Assembly: GCF_030851345.1 (NCBI RefSeq)
Contig: NZ_JALPNU010000024.1
Location: 1 to 60,672 of the forward strand
Source: Marinifilum sp. D714
GTDB taxonomy: Bacteria; Bacteroidota; Bacteroidia; Bacteroidales; Marinifilaceae
Direction: 5' to 3'
DNA: 60,672 bases
Positions 26,281 to 35,060 of this stretch are shown here, piece by piece. The notes under the pieces are model-generated. The model had not been told where the DNA came from and did not search any database. It saw nothing but the letters and a program-made list of their open reading frames with translations. Position 1 is the stretch's first letter; each line of letters starts with the position of its first letter. A program made the position numbers and the translations under genes.

Positions 26281-26310
26281 AAAAGCTCCGATATTCGGAG
26301 CTTTTTTTTT
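26281..26310 (+). terminator. terminator of the L31 gene
   Basis: AAAAGCTCCGA (26281-26291) and TCGGAGCTTTT (26295-26305) form an 11-bp stem with a 3-nt loop and a run of T. Confidence 0.92.
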
Positions 26311-26373
26311 GTGCAAATTTCTGAGGAAGAATTACTATGTATAATTAAAGCAAGTTATTCGACTCTTTTTTTG

Positions 26374-26381
26374 TATTTTTG
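26374..26381 (+). promoter_or_regulatory. -7 element upstream of the GlmU-like gene
   Basis: TATTTTTG fits TAnnTTTG; no clear TTG lies at the ideal spacing. The predicted leader is about 54 bases. Confidence 0.35.
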
Positions 26382-26438
26382 ACCATACATAAAATTTGAA
26401 ACACACGAATCCTTTGGGGATTTACTATTACTACTGCA

Positions 26439-27629
26439 ATGAATTATATTCTTTTTGATGATGGAGCATGGAACGAATTGCTTCCTCTTACATTTACTCG
26501 TCCGGTTTCCGAGATTCGCATAGGGATTACTACCATTCGCGAGAAGTGGGAACGTTTATTAAATACTGAATGTAGCTTTTTAACTCAAGAGTATTTGAGT
26601 GAGAAGTATCCTTTAAAAAAGGATGATACGAACATTTTAATCAATGGATCTGTTATAGCAAATAAGGAATTGATTGATGCCGTTCAGAATTTAAAAGAGG
26701 GAGATTTCTTAATAGCAAATGACCTTGTGATTGCGGCTTGTTTAAATGCTGATGAGATTGCACAGGTGCAAAAAGAGAAATTGGAAGGTTTAAATACTCT
26801 TGAATTCACAGGAGAGTTTGATCAAATTAATAAAGCCTACGATATTTTCTCATTAAATGATAAAATCCTTCGCCAAGATTTTGCTTTGCTTACCGAAGGA
26901 AGAGAATCTCAACTCATTTCAGATACAGTGAATGTACTGGGCAAGGAGAATATCTTTGTAGAAGAAGGGGCATCGGTTGAGTTTGCAACATTAAATGCAA
27001 AAAAAGGACCAATTTATATTGGCAAAGATGCTGAAATTATGGAGGGTGTTTTGGTTCGCGGACCATTGGCAATGTGTGAGCATTCGGTTCTAAATTTAGG
27101 AGCTAAAATTTATGGTGCTACAACACTAGGACCTTATTGTAAATGTGGAGGAGAGTTGAATAATGTAGTAATGTTTGGTTATTCAAATAAGGCTCACGAT
27201 GGATTTTTGGGTAATGCAGTTCTTGGTGAGTGGTGTAATATTGGTGCAGATACCAATAACTCTAATCTGAAGAATAACTACTCGCAGGTTAAACTTTGGA
27301 ACTACGTAACCCAAAACTTTGCAAGAACAGGTTTGCAATTTTGTGGAACTATAATGGGTGATCATTCTAAACTTGGAATCAATACCATGCTAAATACAGG
27401 TACGGTAATTGGAGTGAGTGCAAATGTATTTGGTTCGGGGTTCCCTCGCAATTTTATTCCGTCTTTTTCTATGGGAGGGAATCATGGATTTAAAGAGTAT
27501 CGTTTAAATGCAACCTTTGAGGTTGCTGATCTGGTAATGAAACGCAGGGGAAAAGAATTTGATGATGTTGAAAAGAGGATTCTATCTCACATTTTTGAAG
27601 TGACAAAAGAGTATAGAAAATCATTTTAG
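26439..27629 (+). CDS. GlmU-family sugar nucleotidyltransferase/acyltransferase-like protein
   Basis: The product has 396 residues. The N-terminal part is a degenerate nucleotidyltransferase fold (MNYILFDDGAWNELLPLTFTRPV), followed by a left-handed beta-helix with hexapeptide repeats (GPIYIGKDAEIMEGVLVRGP, LGEWCNIGADTNNSN, TMLNTGTVIGVSANVFG). This matches the Bacteroidota GlmU-family proteins annotated as putative glucose-1-phosphate thymidylyltransferases. The actual sugar is unknown. It precedes lon, with a terminator between them. Confidence 0.82.
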   Translation: MNYILFDDGAWNELLPLTFTRPVSEIRIGITTIREKWERLLNTECSFLTQEYLSEKYPLKKDDTNILINGSVIANKELIDAVQNLKEGDFLIANDLVIAACLNADEIAQVQKEKLEGLNTLEFTGEFDQINKAYDIFSLNDKILRQDFALLTEGRESQLISDTVNVLGKENIFVEEGASVEFATLNAKKGPIYIGKDAEIMEGVLVRGPLAMCEHSVLNLGAKIYGATTLGPYCKCGGELNNVVMFGYSNKAHDGFLGNAVLGEWCNIGADTNNSNLKNNYSQVKLWNYVTQNFARTGLQFCGTIMGDHSKLGINTMLNTGTVIGVSANVFGSGFPRNFIPSFSMGGNHGFKEYRLNATFEVADLVMKRRGKEFDDVEKRILSHIFEVTKEYRKSF

Positions 27630-27640
27630 AGAATAAAAGA

Positions 27641-27675
27641 AGAGTCCTTACAAATAATCGTGAGGACTTTTTTTG
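27641..27675 (+). terminator. terminator between the GlmU-like gene and lon
   Basis: AGTCCT (27643-27648) pairs with AGGACT (27663-27668), extended by two flanking pairs on each side and followed by a run of T to 27675. Confidence 0.75.
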
Positions 27676-27801
27676 TTTGGCACAGGGATTGCCAAGTACA
27701 TAGCAACAATTTTTTTTTTAGAGGAAGCGACATTTTGTCACACCAGTTTAATAAAAACTTACTTCCTTTACAGATATAATGTAAGAAAGGCAGACGAGAT
27801 A

Positions 27802-30255
27802 ATGAGTAGTAAGATAGAATTCAATATTAGTGATATAGTTTTGTCGAATATGATGGATGAAGATTCGGATTTTATTCCAATTATAACCGATGAGGATGAA
27901 AGTGCATTGGATGAGTTGCAGGTACCTGACACTTTGCCAATACTACCTCTTCGAAATACAGTTTTATTTCCAGGAGTTGTAATTCCAATTTCTGTTGGTA
28001 GAGAAAAATCGTTGAAGTTGGTTCGCGAGGTCTACAACAACAAAGGAATGTTGGGAGCAGCTTCTCAAATTGATTTGAGTGTTGAAGAACCACACTTTGA
28101 GGATATCAATAAAATTGGTACCGTGGCTCAAATTATCAAAATTCTTGAAATGCCTGATGGAACCACTACGGTGATTCTTCAGGGGAAAAAGCGCTTTGAG
28201 CTTGAAGAGATTATTAGCGAAGAACCATTTCATGTAGGTCGTATTAAAACCATCAAGGATCAGCGTCCTGAGGTGGAAGATAACGAGTACAAAGCCTTGG
28301 TTTCTTCGGTTAAAGATATTGCCATTAAGGTAATCAAGTTATCACCTCAAATTCCAAACGAAGCTTCATTTGCAATTAAGAACATCGAAGGTTCATCATT
28401 CTTGATCAACTTTATTTCAAGTAACTCGGAGATAAAGCATAATCAGAAGCAAAGATTGCTTGAGTTTGATAATATTCGCGATAGAGCAATGAAACTTCTT
28501 GAATATTTGGTTCGTGAAGTTCAGGTTCTGGAGTTGAAAGATGATATTCAGTCGAAAGTGAAGACTGATATGGATCAGCAGCAAAGAGAATATTTGTTGC
28601 ACCAACAAATGAAAACCATTCAGGACGAATTAGGCGGAAGTCCGAACGATCAGGATGTAATGGAGCTGGAAGAAAAAGCCAAAGATAAAAAGTGGGCTGA
28701 AGAGGTTGAAGAAACTTTCCAGAAAGAGTTAAAGAAGTTACAAAGGTTGAATCCAGCGGCAGCAGAATATTCAGTTCAATTGAACTATTTGCAGGAATTA
28801 TTGGATTTACCTTGGAATGAATATACCGAGGATAACTTCGATTTGAAGCATGCACAAAAAGTTTTGGATAATGATCACTTTGGCTTGGAGAAAGTGAAAG
28901 ATCGTATTATTGAACACTTGGCAGTTCTTAAGTTAAAAGGCGATTTGAAATCTCCAATTTTATGTCTTTACGGACCTCCAGGGGTTGGTAAAACATCATT
29001 GGGAAAATCGATTGCTGAGTCTTTGAACAGAAAGTATGTCAGAATGTCTTTGGGTGGATTGCACGATGAATCAGAAATCCGTGGACACAGAAAAACTTAT
29101 ATTGGTGCAATGCCAGGTCGTATCATTCAAGGCATGAAGAAAGCCGGATCATCGAATCCTGTATTCATTTTGGATGAGATTGATAAAGTAGGTAGCGATT
29201 TTAGAGGAGATCCATCTTCTGCTTTGCTTGAGGTATTGGATCCGGAGCAAAATAATGCTTTCCACGATAATTTCCTTGAAGTAGATTACGATTTATCGAA
29301 AGTGATGTTTGTGGCAACAGCTAATAATGTTGGATCTATTTCGGCACCACTTCGCGACCGTATGGAAATGATTGATGTTAGTGGATACATTCAGGAAGAG
29401 AAAGTTGAAATTGCTCGTCGTCACCTGATTCCTAAGCAAATGGAAAATCATGGAATTACTTCAGATCACATTAAAATATCGAAAGAGGTAATTGCTGAGG
29501 TGGTTGATAAGTACACTCGTGAGTCTGGTGTTCGTGCATTGGATCAGCGAATAGCTAAAATTATGCGTAGAGTGGCTCGTAAGGTTGCTATGGATGAAAA
29601 ATACGACATCAATCTTAAATCAGAAGATTTGAAAGAGTATTTGGGAGCAGAAATGTTTAACCGTGAGAAATATCAGGGCAACGATTATGCTGGTGTTGTA
29701 ACTGGTTTGGCTTGGACTTCGGTAGGAGGTGAAATCCTATTCATTGAATCAAGTCTTTCTGCAGGTAAAGGAAAGCTGACCTTAACTGGTAATCTTGGTG
29801 ATGTGATGAAAGAATCGGCATTATTGGCTCAGGAATACTTGCGAGCACATTGTGATTCGTTGGAGATTAAGAAAGAAGCTTTTGATGAATGGAACCTTCA
29901 TGTTCACGTTCCTGAAGGAGCAATTCCAAAAGATGGACCATCAGCAGGTGTAACCATGGTAACAGCAATGGCTTCAGCTTTTACACAGCGTAAGGTGAAG
30001 AAAAATATTGCCATGACTGGTGAGATTACATTGAGAGGTAAAGTACTTCCGGTTGGTGGAATTAAGGAAAAAATCCTTGCAGCAAAACGTGCCGGAATTA
30101 AGGAGATTATTCTTTGTAATCAGAATAAAAAAGATATCGAAGAAATTAAGGATGTTTACTTGAAAGGATTAAAATTCCATTTTGTAGATGAGATTATGGA
30201 AGTTCTTGATATTGCTCTAATGAAGCAGAAAGTGAAGAACCCTCTGAAAATATAA
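27802..30255 (+). CDS. lon: ATP-dependent Lon protease
   Basis: The ATG at 27802 gives 817 residues; the frame extends upstream to a TTG, but that lies in the preceding terminator. Domains in order are the N-terminal substrate domain ([14 protein letters not shown]), the AAA+ module with Walker A GPPGVGKT (about 391) and Walker [10 protein letters not shown], and the protease domain with Ser about 714 in [10 protein letters not shown] and Lys about 755 in PVGGIKEKI. Lon degrades damaged and regulatory proteins in the cytoplasm. It is transcribed as a single gene, with a terminator right after it. Confidence 0.97.
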   Translation: MSSKIEFNISDIVLSNMMDEDSDFIPIITDEDESALDELQVPDTLPILPLRNTVLFPGVVIPISVGREKSLKLVREVYNNKGMLGAASQIDLSVEEPHFEDINKIGTVAQIIKILEMPDGTTTVILQGKKRFELEEIISEEPFHVGRIKTIKDQRPEVEDNEYKALVSSVKDIAIKVIKLSPQIPNEASFAIKNIEGSSFLINFISSNSEIKHNQKQRLLEFDNIRDRAMKLLEYLVREVQVLELKDDIQSKVKTDMDQQQREYLLHQQMKTIQDELGGSPNDQDVMELEEKAKDKKWAEEVEETFQKELKKLQRLNPAAAEYSVQLNYLQELLDLPWNEYTEDNFDLKHAQKVLDNDHFGLEKVKDRIIEHLAVLKLKGDLKSPILCLYGPPGVGKTSLGKSIAESLNRKYVRMSLGGLHDESEIRGHRKTYIGAMPGRIIQGMKKAGSSNPVFILDEIDKVGSDFRGDPSSALLEVLDPEQNNAFHDNFLEVDYDLSKVMFVATANNVGSISAPLRDRMEMIDVSGYIQEEKVEIARRHLIPKQMENHGITSDHIKISKEVIAEVVDKYTRESGVRALDQRIAKIMRRVARKVAMDEKYDINLKSEDLKEYLGAEMFNREKYQGNDYAGVVTGLAWTSVGGEILFIESSLSAGKGKLTLTGNLGDVMKESALLAQEYLRAHCDSLEIKKEAFDEWNLHVHVPEGAIPKDGPSAGVTMVTAMASAFTQRKVKKNIAMTGEITLRGKVLPVGGIKEKILAAKRAGIKEIILCNQNKKDIEEIKDVYLKGLKFHFVDEIMEVLDIALMKQKVKNPLKI

Positions 30256-30274
30256 TCAGGATAAAAATTAGAAG

Positions 30275-30301
30275 AAAGGCTCTCAAATCGAGAGCCTTTT
30301 T
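30275..30301 (+). terminator. terminator of lon
   Basis: AAAGGCTCTC (30275-30284) and GAGAGCCTTT (30290-30299) form a 10-bp stem with a 5-nt loop and a T-tail. Confidence 0.88.
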
Positions 30302-30389
30302 CATTTATTAGACCTTAGTCTCATAAAAATTCTTACTTTTAAGTTCAGTTATTCCTTACTGATATTACACATTTAATTGCTTTTCAAGA

Positions 30390-31490
30390 ATGAACGGAAA
30401 AGGGAAATATATTTTGGTAGCCATTGGTCTAATTATTTTAGGATTAATGGTATGGTATTTTAGTAATATTGTTGCTTACATCTTAATTTCTGTGGTTTTA
30501 TCTTTTATTGGTCGACCTGTTGTCGATTTTTTGAACAAGGTAAAAATCAGGAAATGGACCTGCCCACCTGCTTTATCGGCAGGAATTACCTTAATATTAC
30601 TTTGGTTTGTAATGGTAATATTTTTTCGAACCTTTATCCCAATGGTTGCTGATCAGGCCGAAGAATTATCTACCATTGATGTAAATGCAGCAGCTCGCAG
30701 CTTGGAAGAGCCTATTAAAAATCTGGAAACATTAATTGCAAAATATTCTGCGGAGGGAGATGATTTTAACCTGAAAGCTGTTGTAATTGATAATTTCACC
30801 TCTTTTGTAAAGATTTCTGATGTGTCATCGATATTTGGTTCTCTGGCAGGTACATTGGGAAATATATTTATTGCACTCTTCTCCATATCATTCATTACCT
30901 TTTTCTTTTTAAAGGATAGCAGTTTATTTACAAGTGGTGTAGTTTTAATGGCACCAGCAAAACACGAAGAAGGGGTACTTCACGTATTAGATTCAATCAA
31001 AAACTTATTGATGCGTTACTTTGTGGGCTTGTTTTTTGAAGTAATATTGGTTGGATTTTTGGTTACCATTGGTTTAAGTATAGTTGGTTTGCCTTTTGGA
31101 ACTGCAGTGGTAATTGGACTTTTTGCAGGAATGATGAATGTGATTCCTTACATTGGGCCAATAATTGGAGCTACATTCGGAATGATTATTGGAATTGCAA
31201 CCAATATACATGCTGATTTTTATACTGAAATTTTACCATTGCTTGGATATATGGCATTGGTTTTTGCTTGTGTTCAAATTATTGATAACATTTTGTTCCA
31301 ACCATTAATTTACTCCAATAGTGTGAATGCACATCCACTTGAAATTTTCATTGTAATTATAATGGCAGGAAGTATGGCAGGAATAATTGGAATGATGCTG
31401 GCAATACCATCTTATACCATTATGCGCGTGATTGCCAAAGAGTTCTTTAATCAATATCGATTTGTCAAGAAATTAACACAGAATATATAA
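30390..31490 (+). CDS. AI-2E-family transporter (PerM/TqsA-like)
   Basis: This 366-residue polytopic membrane protein has the family's N-terminal helix pair, a soluble loop (about 85-140) and the C-terminal block GLPFGTAVVIGLFAGMMNVIPYIGPIIGA, typical of the AI-2E transporter (UPF0118) family. Members export various small molecules or act in Na+/H+ exchange; a substrate cannot be given. The gene ends at a shared terminator (31534-31571). Confidence 0.88.
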   Translation: MNGKGKYILVAIGLIILGLMVWYFSNIVAYILISVVLSFIGRPVVDFLNKVKIRKWTCPPALSAGITLILLWFVMVIFFRTFIPMVADQAEELSTIDVNAAARSLEEPIKNLETLIAKYSAEGDDFNLKAVVIDNFTSFVKISDVSSIFGSLAGTLGNIFIALFSISFITFFFLKDSSLFTSGVVLMAPAKHEEGVLHVLDSIKNLLMRYFVGLFFEVILVGFLVTIGLSIVGLPFGTAVVIGLFAGMMNVIPYIGPIIGATFGMIIGIATNIHADFYTEILPLLGYMALVFACVQIIDNILFQPLIYSNSVNAHPLEIFIVIIMAGSMAGIIGMMLAIPSYTIMRVIAKEFFNQYRFVKKLTQNI

Positions 31491-31533
31491 AGGGAATGGT
31501 TTTACATAGCGAATGATAAGATTTTCTAATAAA

Positions 31534-31571
31534 AAAGAACGCAAAGAATGGATCATCTCTTTGCGTTCTTT
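31534..31571. terminator. bidirectional terminator between the AI-2E gene and the epimerase-like gene
   Basis: AAAGAACGCAAAGA (31534-31547) and TCTTTGCGTTCTTT (31558-31571) form a perfect 14-bp stem with a 10-nt loop between convergent genes. Confidence 0.85.
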
Positions 31572-31608
31572 GCATTTGTATTTATTAGCGCATTTTGCGT
31601 GAAACTTT

Positions 31609-32526
31609 TTAAATACTTGAAGTTTCGAAGTGATTCTTCAAAACAATCATTTCTTCTTCAAAACTCAATTTTTCTCCATTGTATAATTTCATGATTCGTT
31701 CATCAATTTTCACAATTTGCTGAGGTAATTCCAGATGTTGATTGGTGAAAATCATTTCTATATTGGGATGATTCTTTTGAATATTCTCCACCAATTCCAT
31801 AATCGATTTATTATACTCTACCAGATTATAAACGCCAGAATCTAATCTTCCGCCCAACAAATTATCCAGAATGTTGGTTGTTTTGTCGAGCGAAACAAAG
31901 GGTAATTTCTGATTGCCACTGCCGTGAATCCATATTTTGCCAACAAAATGAGAATCGAACAATAATCTGTTTAGAATGCCTTTCATTTTCATGCTCACAC
32001 CATAACCAAACACATTTCCTAAGCGAATAATTTGAGTGTTGATTTTTGGCATAATGCGCTCTACATGTTGTTCGCCTCGTAACTTCGAATTGCCAAGCGA
32101 TGAAGTTGGTTCCAACATGGAATAAACATCATATTCTTGATTGGAATAACCGTATACCTCAGTTGAACTGAGATAAATAAATTGTTTAACATCACTGTCT
32201 TCAACAGCATAAATCAATTCGGCAGTTCCCCAATTGTTCACTTGTTCGTGTATTTGATGTAGCTTCTCATCATCTGTATTTTCAGCTGCCAAATGATACA
32301 CAACATCCACATCTTTTATCAAACTGTCAAGTGTTCTCGAATCTAAAAGTTCACCTTTTACAAACTTTACTTTTCCAGGCTTAATTTGAGAATGAAGGAA
32401 CAGGTTGTAATTATCCTGATTTAAATTATCCAGTACGGTAATATGGCTTACTTTAGAATTTTGATTCAATTTTCGGCACAGTTCGGTACCTATGTATCCG
32501 GCTCCTCCGGTAATTAAAACTTTCAT
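31609..32526 (-). CDS. NAD-dependent epimerase/dehydratase-like protein with altered active site
   Basis: The product has 305 residues. It has the extended-SDR nucleotide motif GGAGYIG (8-14), VYHLAAENT and YLSSTEVYGY. At the catalytic YxxxK position, however, the sequence is LGNSK (residues 144-148), with Leu in place of Tyr. The expected dehydrogenase chemistry is therefore doubtful; it may act as a binding protein or use another residue. It looks most like UDP-glucose 4-epimerase-type SDRs. It is alone on its strand and ends at a shared terminator. Confidence 0.78.
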   Translation of the reverse strand: MKVLITGGAGYIGTELCRKLNQNSKVSHITVLDNLNQDNYNLFLHSQIKPGKVKFVKGELLDSRTLDSLIKDVDVVYHLAAENTDDEKLHQIHEQVNNWGTAELIYAVEDSDVKQFIYLSSTEVYGYSNQEYDVYSMLEPTSSLGNSKLRGEQHVERIMPKINTQIIRLGNVFGYGVSMKMKGILNRLLFDSHFVGKIWIHGSGNQKLPFVSLDKTTNILDNLLGGRLDSGVYNLVEYNKSIMELVENIQKNHPNIEMIFTNQHLELPQQIVKIDERIMKLYNGEKLSFEEEMIVLKNHFETSSI

Positions 32527-32692
32527 GACAGCAATATTTAGTTATTTAAAGCCTATTAAAGTTACAGATTATCTTGCTTTACTGCCAAATAAGTATTGAC
32601 TCTCTTTTGATTAAGTAAGAATGAATGCAATAAAATATGATATTCGTAAAGAGATTTTTTGTAATAATCTGTTAACTTTAAAAGAAAAAAAT

Positions 32693-33460
32693 ATGAGATC
32701 ACACGAAATTGATTATACAATTAAAGGGCACGATATTCAATTGGTAGAAATTGAATTGGACCCGAATGAAACGGTAATTGCCGAAGCTGGTGCTATGCTT
32801 TACATGAAAGAAGGTATTGAATTCGAAGCAAAAATGGGTGATGGTTCGGAGCCTGACAAAGGCTTGTTCGGGAAGTTATTAAGTGCAGCATCAAGAAAAA
32901 TTACGGGCGAATCTATTTTTATCACTCACTTTACTCATCATGGAGTTGGAAAGAGTCATGTAGCTTTTGCAGCGCCATACCCGGGAACCATTGTTCCTTT
33001 GGATTTGGAAAAATTGGGAGGATCGGTAATTGTGCAGCGCGATGCATTTTTATGTGCTGCATTGGGAACAAAAATTAGTATGCACTTCAATCGCAAACTA
33101 GGATCTGGATTTTTTGGTGGAGAAGGATTTATTCTACAAAAATTGCAAGGAGATGGTAAGGCTTTTATTCATGCAGGTGGTACTTTAATTGAGCATGAGT
33201 TGAACGGAGAAACACTTCGCGTGGATACTGGTTGTGTGGTTGGTTATCAGGAAGGAGTAAATTTTGATATTCAGCAATCAGGAGGATTAAAGTCGATGCT
33301 GTTTGGTGGAGAAGGTCTTTTTCTTGCAACTCTTAGCGGAAGAGGAAAAGTTTGGCTTCAATCTATGCCAATTCGTAAGTTGGTGAGCCAGTTAAGTACA
33401 GGAGGACCTAATGCTTCGAAAGAGAGCAGTGGCGGAATTTTAGATTCGTTATTGGAGTAA
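32693..33460 (+). CDS. TIGR00266/AIM24-family protein
   Basis: I use the ATG at 32693 ([12 protein letters not shown]), giving 255 residues, which fits the family length; the frame extends upstream to another ATG at 32621, but that extension is unlike the family. Motifs include [16 protein letters not shown] and a Gly-rich core ([22 protein letters not shown]). The family (AIM24 in yeast mitochondria) has a beta-sandwich fold and no clear function in bacteria. A terminator follows. Confidence 0.85.
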   Translation: MRSHEIDYTIKGHDIQLVEIELDPNETVIAEAGAMLYMKEGIEFEAKMGDGSEPDKGLFGKLLSAASRKITGESIFITHFTHHGVGKSHVAFAAPYPGTIVPLDLEKLGGSVIVQRDAFLCAALGTKISMHFNRKLGSGFFGGEGFILQKLQGDGKAFIHAGGTLIEHELNGETLRVDTGCVVGYQEGVNFDIQQSGGLKSMLFGGEGLFLATLSGRGKVWLQSMPIRKLVSQLSTGGPNASKESSGGILDSLLE

Positions 33461-33484
33461 TAAAAGTTTAAGAAATTAATTTAT

Positions 33485-33517
33485 AAGATGCTTCATGTTA
33501 ATGAGGCATCTTTTTAT
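33485..33517 (+). terminator. terminator of the AIM24-family gene
   Basis: AAGATGCTTCAT (33485-33496) and ATGAGGCATCTT (33501-33512) form a 12-bp stem with one wobble pair, a 4-nt loop and a T-tail. Confidence 0.8.
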
Positions 33518-33688
33518 TTTTAGTCACTTCTAAGCACAAAAATTATTTAGAAACTGGTTTTTTTCATTTTTTTTGAAATACAGGAATTCATAGGAAATAC
33601 TAATAAAAGACAGTAAAGTCTTTTATTGGGTGTGCTAATTATTGCAGTTTGTTATGTGAAAAGGCTGTGATTTAATAGTTTAAATTGT

Positions 33689-33696
33689 TATATTTG
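33689..33696 (+). promoter_or_regulatory. possible -7 element of the ACIII operon
   Basis: TATATTTG fits TAnnTTTG; the -33 position reads GTG rather than TTG. It would give a leader of about 152 bases before actA. Confidence 0.38.
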
Positions 33697-33851
33697 GTAG
33701 AGAGCGAGTCATTTGAGAAAAAAGATTCGCCAGGATTGTTTCTTGAAATGTTGATGAATTGTAGGGGAGAAGAGTAAAGAAACAGTCAATTTGACATTGC
33801 ACGATTGCGAATTGCTATTATATAACCTTATCTGTAATTAATGCCTGACCT

Positions 33852-35003
33852 ATGAGTAAACCCTACAGATTAACATGTGCCTTGTTCATATTTATTTTGC
33901 TGCTTGCCCCATTTCAAATTCTTGCTAGTGAGGCTGATTCTACAGCGAAAGATGATCATTCTGGTCATTTCGATTACTTTTTAAATAGTGAAAAGAGAGG
34001 CGAAAGATTGTTTAAAGGATTAACCAGAACTCCTGTAGAGTGGCAATCTTGTGTTTCATGTCACAATATCGATTATATCGACACACTAAACTGGAATCCT
34101 TCAGCCAAAGCTATTGCAGGAACATTTGCCAATAAATCCATTGCTGAATTTCGTTCGGTTTTAATGTCTCCATTGGGAAAAAAAATGGAGGAATCTCATC
34201 AAAACTATTCCTTTTCAGATGAGGAGTTAGGATACATCAAATCCTATTTGCAGAAATTGAATAGCAGTGTTCTTTATGAAACTAAACCAAAGGTGAACAA
34301 CCTAATTGTGTTTTTCTTTTTGGGCGCACTAATTACCCTGGCTTTGGTGGATCTCTTCTTTACGAAGAAAATCAAATATAAAATTATTCCTGTACTGATT
34401 TTTGTATTCGCGTTTGGCTACCAGATTCAGATGCTTGCAGAAGGCGCGATGGCATTAGGTCGCAAGCAGAATTATGCACCGATTCAACCAATCAAATTCT
34501 CGCATAAAATACATGCCACCGATAACAAAATTGATTGTCGATATTGTCACACTACCGTTGATGAAAGTAAATCGGCAGGAATACCTCATGTGAACCTATG
34601 CCTCAATTGCCATATAATTGTGCGTGAGGGAACCAACTCAGGAAAGTTTGAAATAAACAAGATTCATGCTGCCATTGAAAATAATGCCCCTGTTGAATGG
34701 ATTCGAATTCATAAACTACCAGATCACGTTTTCTTTAGTCATGCTCAGCATGCAAATGTTGGGAAGAGAGATTGTCAGGAATGTCATGGTTTGGTCGAAG
34801 AAATGCATGTGCTGAAACAAGTCGAAGATCTTTCGATGGGCTGGTGTTTGGATTGCCATGATAAAACAGCAGTTGATTTTCGCGAAAATGGATACTATTC
34901 TGAATCATTCAAAAAGCTACACGAGGAACTTACTTCGGGTGCAATAGATAGTGTTAGAGTAACGGATATCGGAGGAAGGGAGTGTGCTCGATGTCATTAC
35001 TAG
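33852..35003 (+). CDS. actA: alternative complex III subunit A, six-haem cytochrome c
   Basis: The product has 383 residues and a signal peptide (about 1-26). Haem sites are CVSCH (67-71), CRYCH (229-233), CLNCH (250-254), CQECH (308-312), CLDCH (332-336) and CARCH (378-382). The last five form the usual ActA pentahaem domain; the first lies in an extra N-terminal mono-haem domain. Two membrane helices (about 150-170 and 178-196) separate the two parts. ActA moves electrons from the iron-sulfur subunit towards cytochrome c or the oxidase. It is the first gene of the ACIII operon. Confidence 0.93.
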   Translation: MSKPYRLTCALFIFILLLAPFQILASEADSTAKDDHSGHFDYFLNSEKRGERLFKGLTRTPVEWQSCVSCHNIDYIDTLNWNPSAKAIAGTFANKSIAEFRSVLMSPLGKKMEESHQNYSFSDEELGYIKSYLQKLNSSVLYETKPKVNNLIVFFFLGALITLALVDLFFTKKIKYKIIPVLIFVFAFGYQIQMLAEGAMALGRKQNYAPIQPIKFSHKIHATDNKIDCRYCHTTVDESKSAGIPHVNLCLNCHIIVREGTNSGKFEINKIHAAIENNAPVEWIRIHKLPDHVFFSHAQHANVGKRDCQECHGLVEEMHVLKQVEDLSMGWCLDCHDKTAVDFRENGYYSESFKKLHEELTSGAIDSVRVTDIGGRECARCHY

Positions 35004-35060
35004 TAGACTTAGAGTAAAACTCAACCCCCTTAATTTGTATCACTTGATAATCGTTTACCT

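Larger units (their letters stand above)
33461..33851. other. gene-free stretch before the ACIII operon
   Basis: This 391-base stretch holds the terminator of the AIM24-family gene (33485-33517) and a TATATTTG element (33689-33696) that may drive actA with a leader of about 150 bases. I found no other gene. Confidence 0.6.

Noticed and set aside
27673-27801. 43-residue N-terminal extension of Lon
   Set aside because: It would start with TTG inside the T-run of the preceding terminator, and the added sequence is unlike Lon; ATG at 27802 gives the normal length.
32621-32692. Upstream ATG start of the AIM24-family gene
   Set aside because: The added 24 residues are not family-like; the ATG at 32693 fits the usual start.
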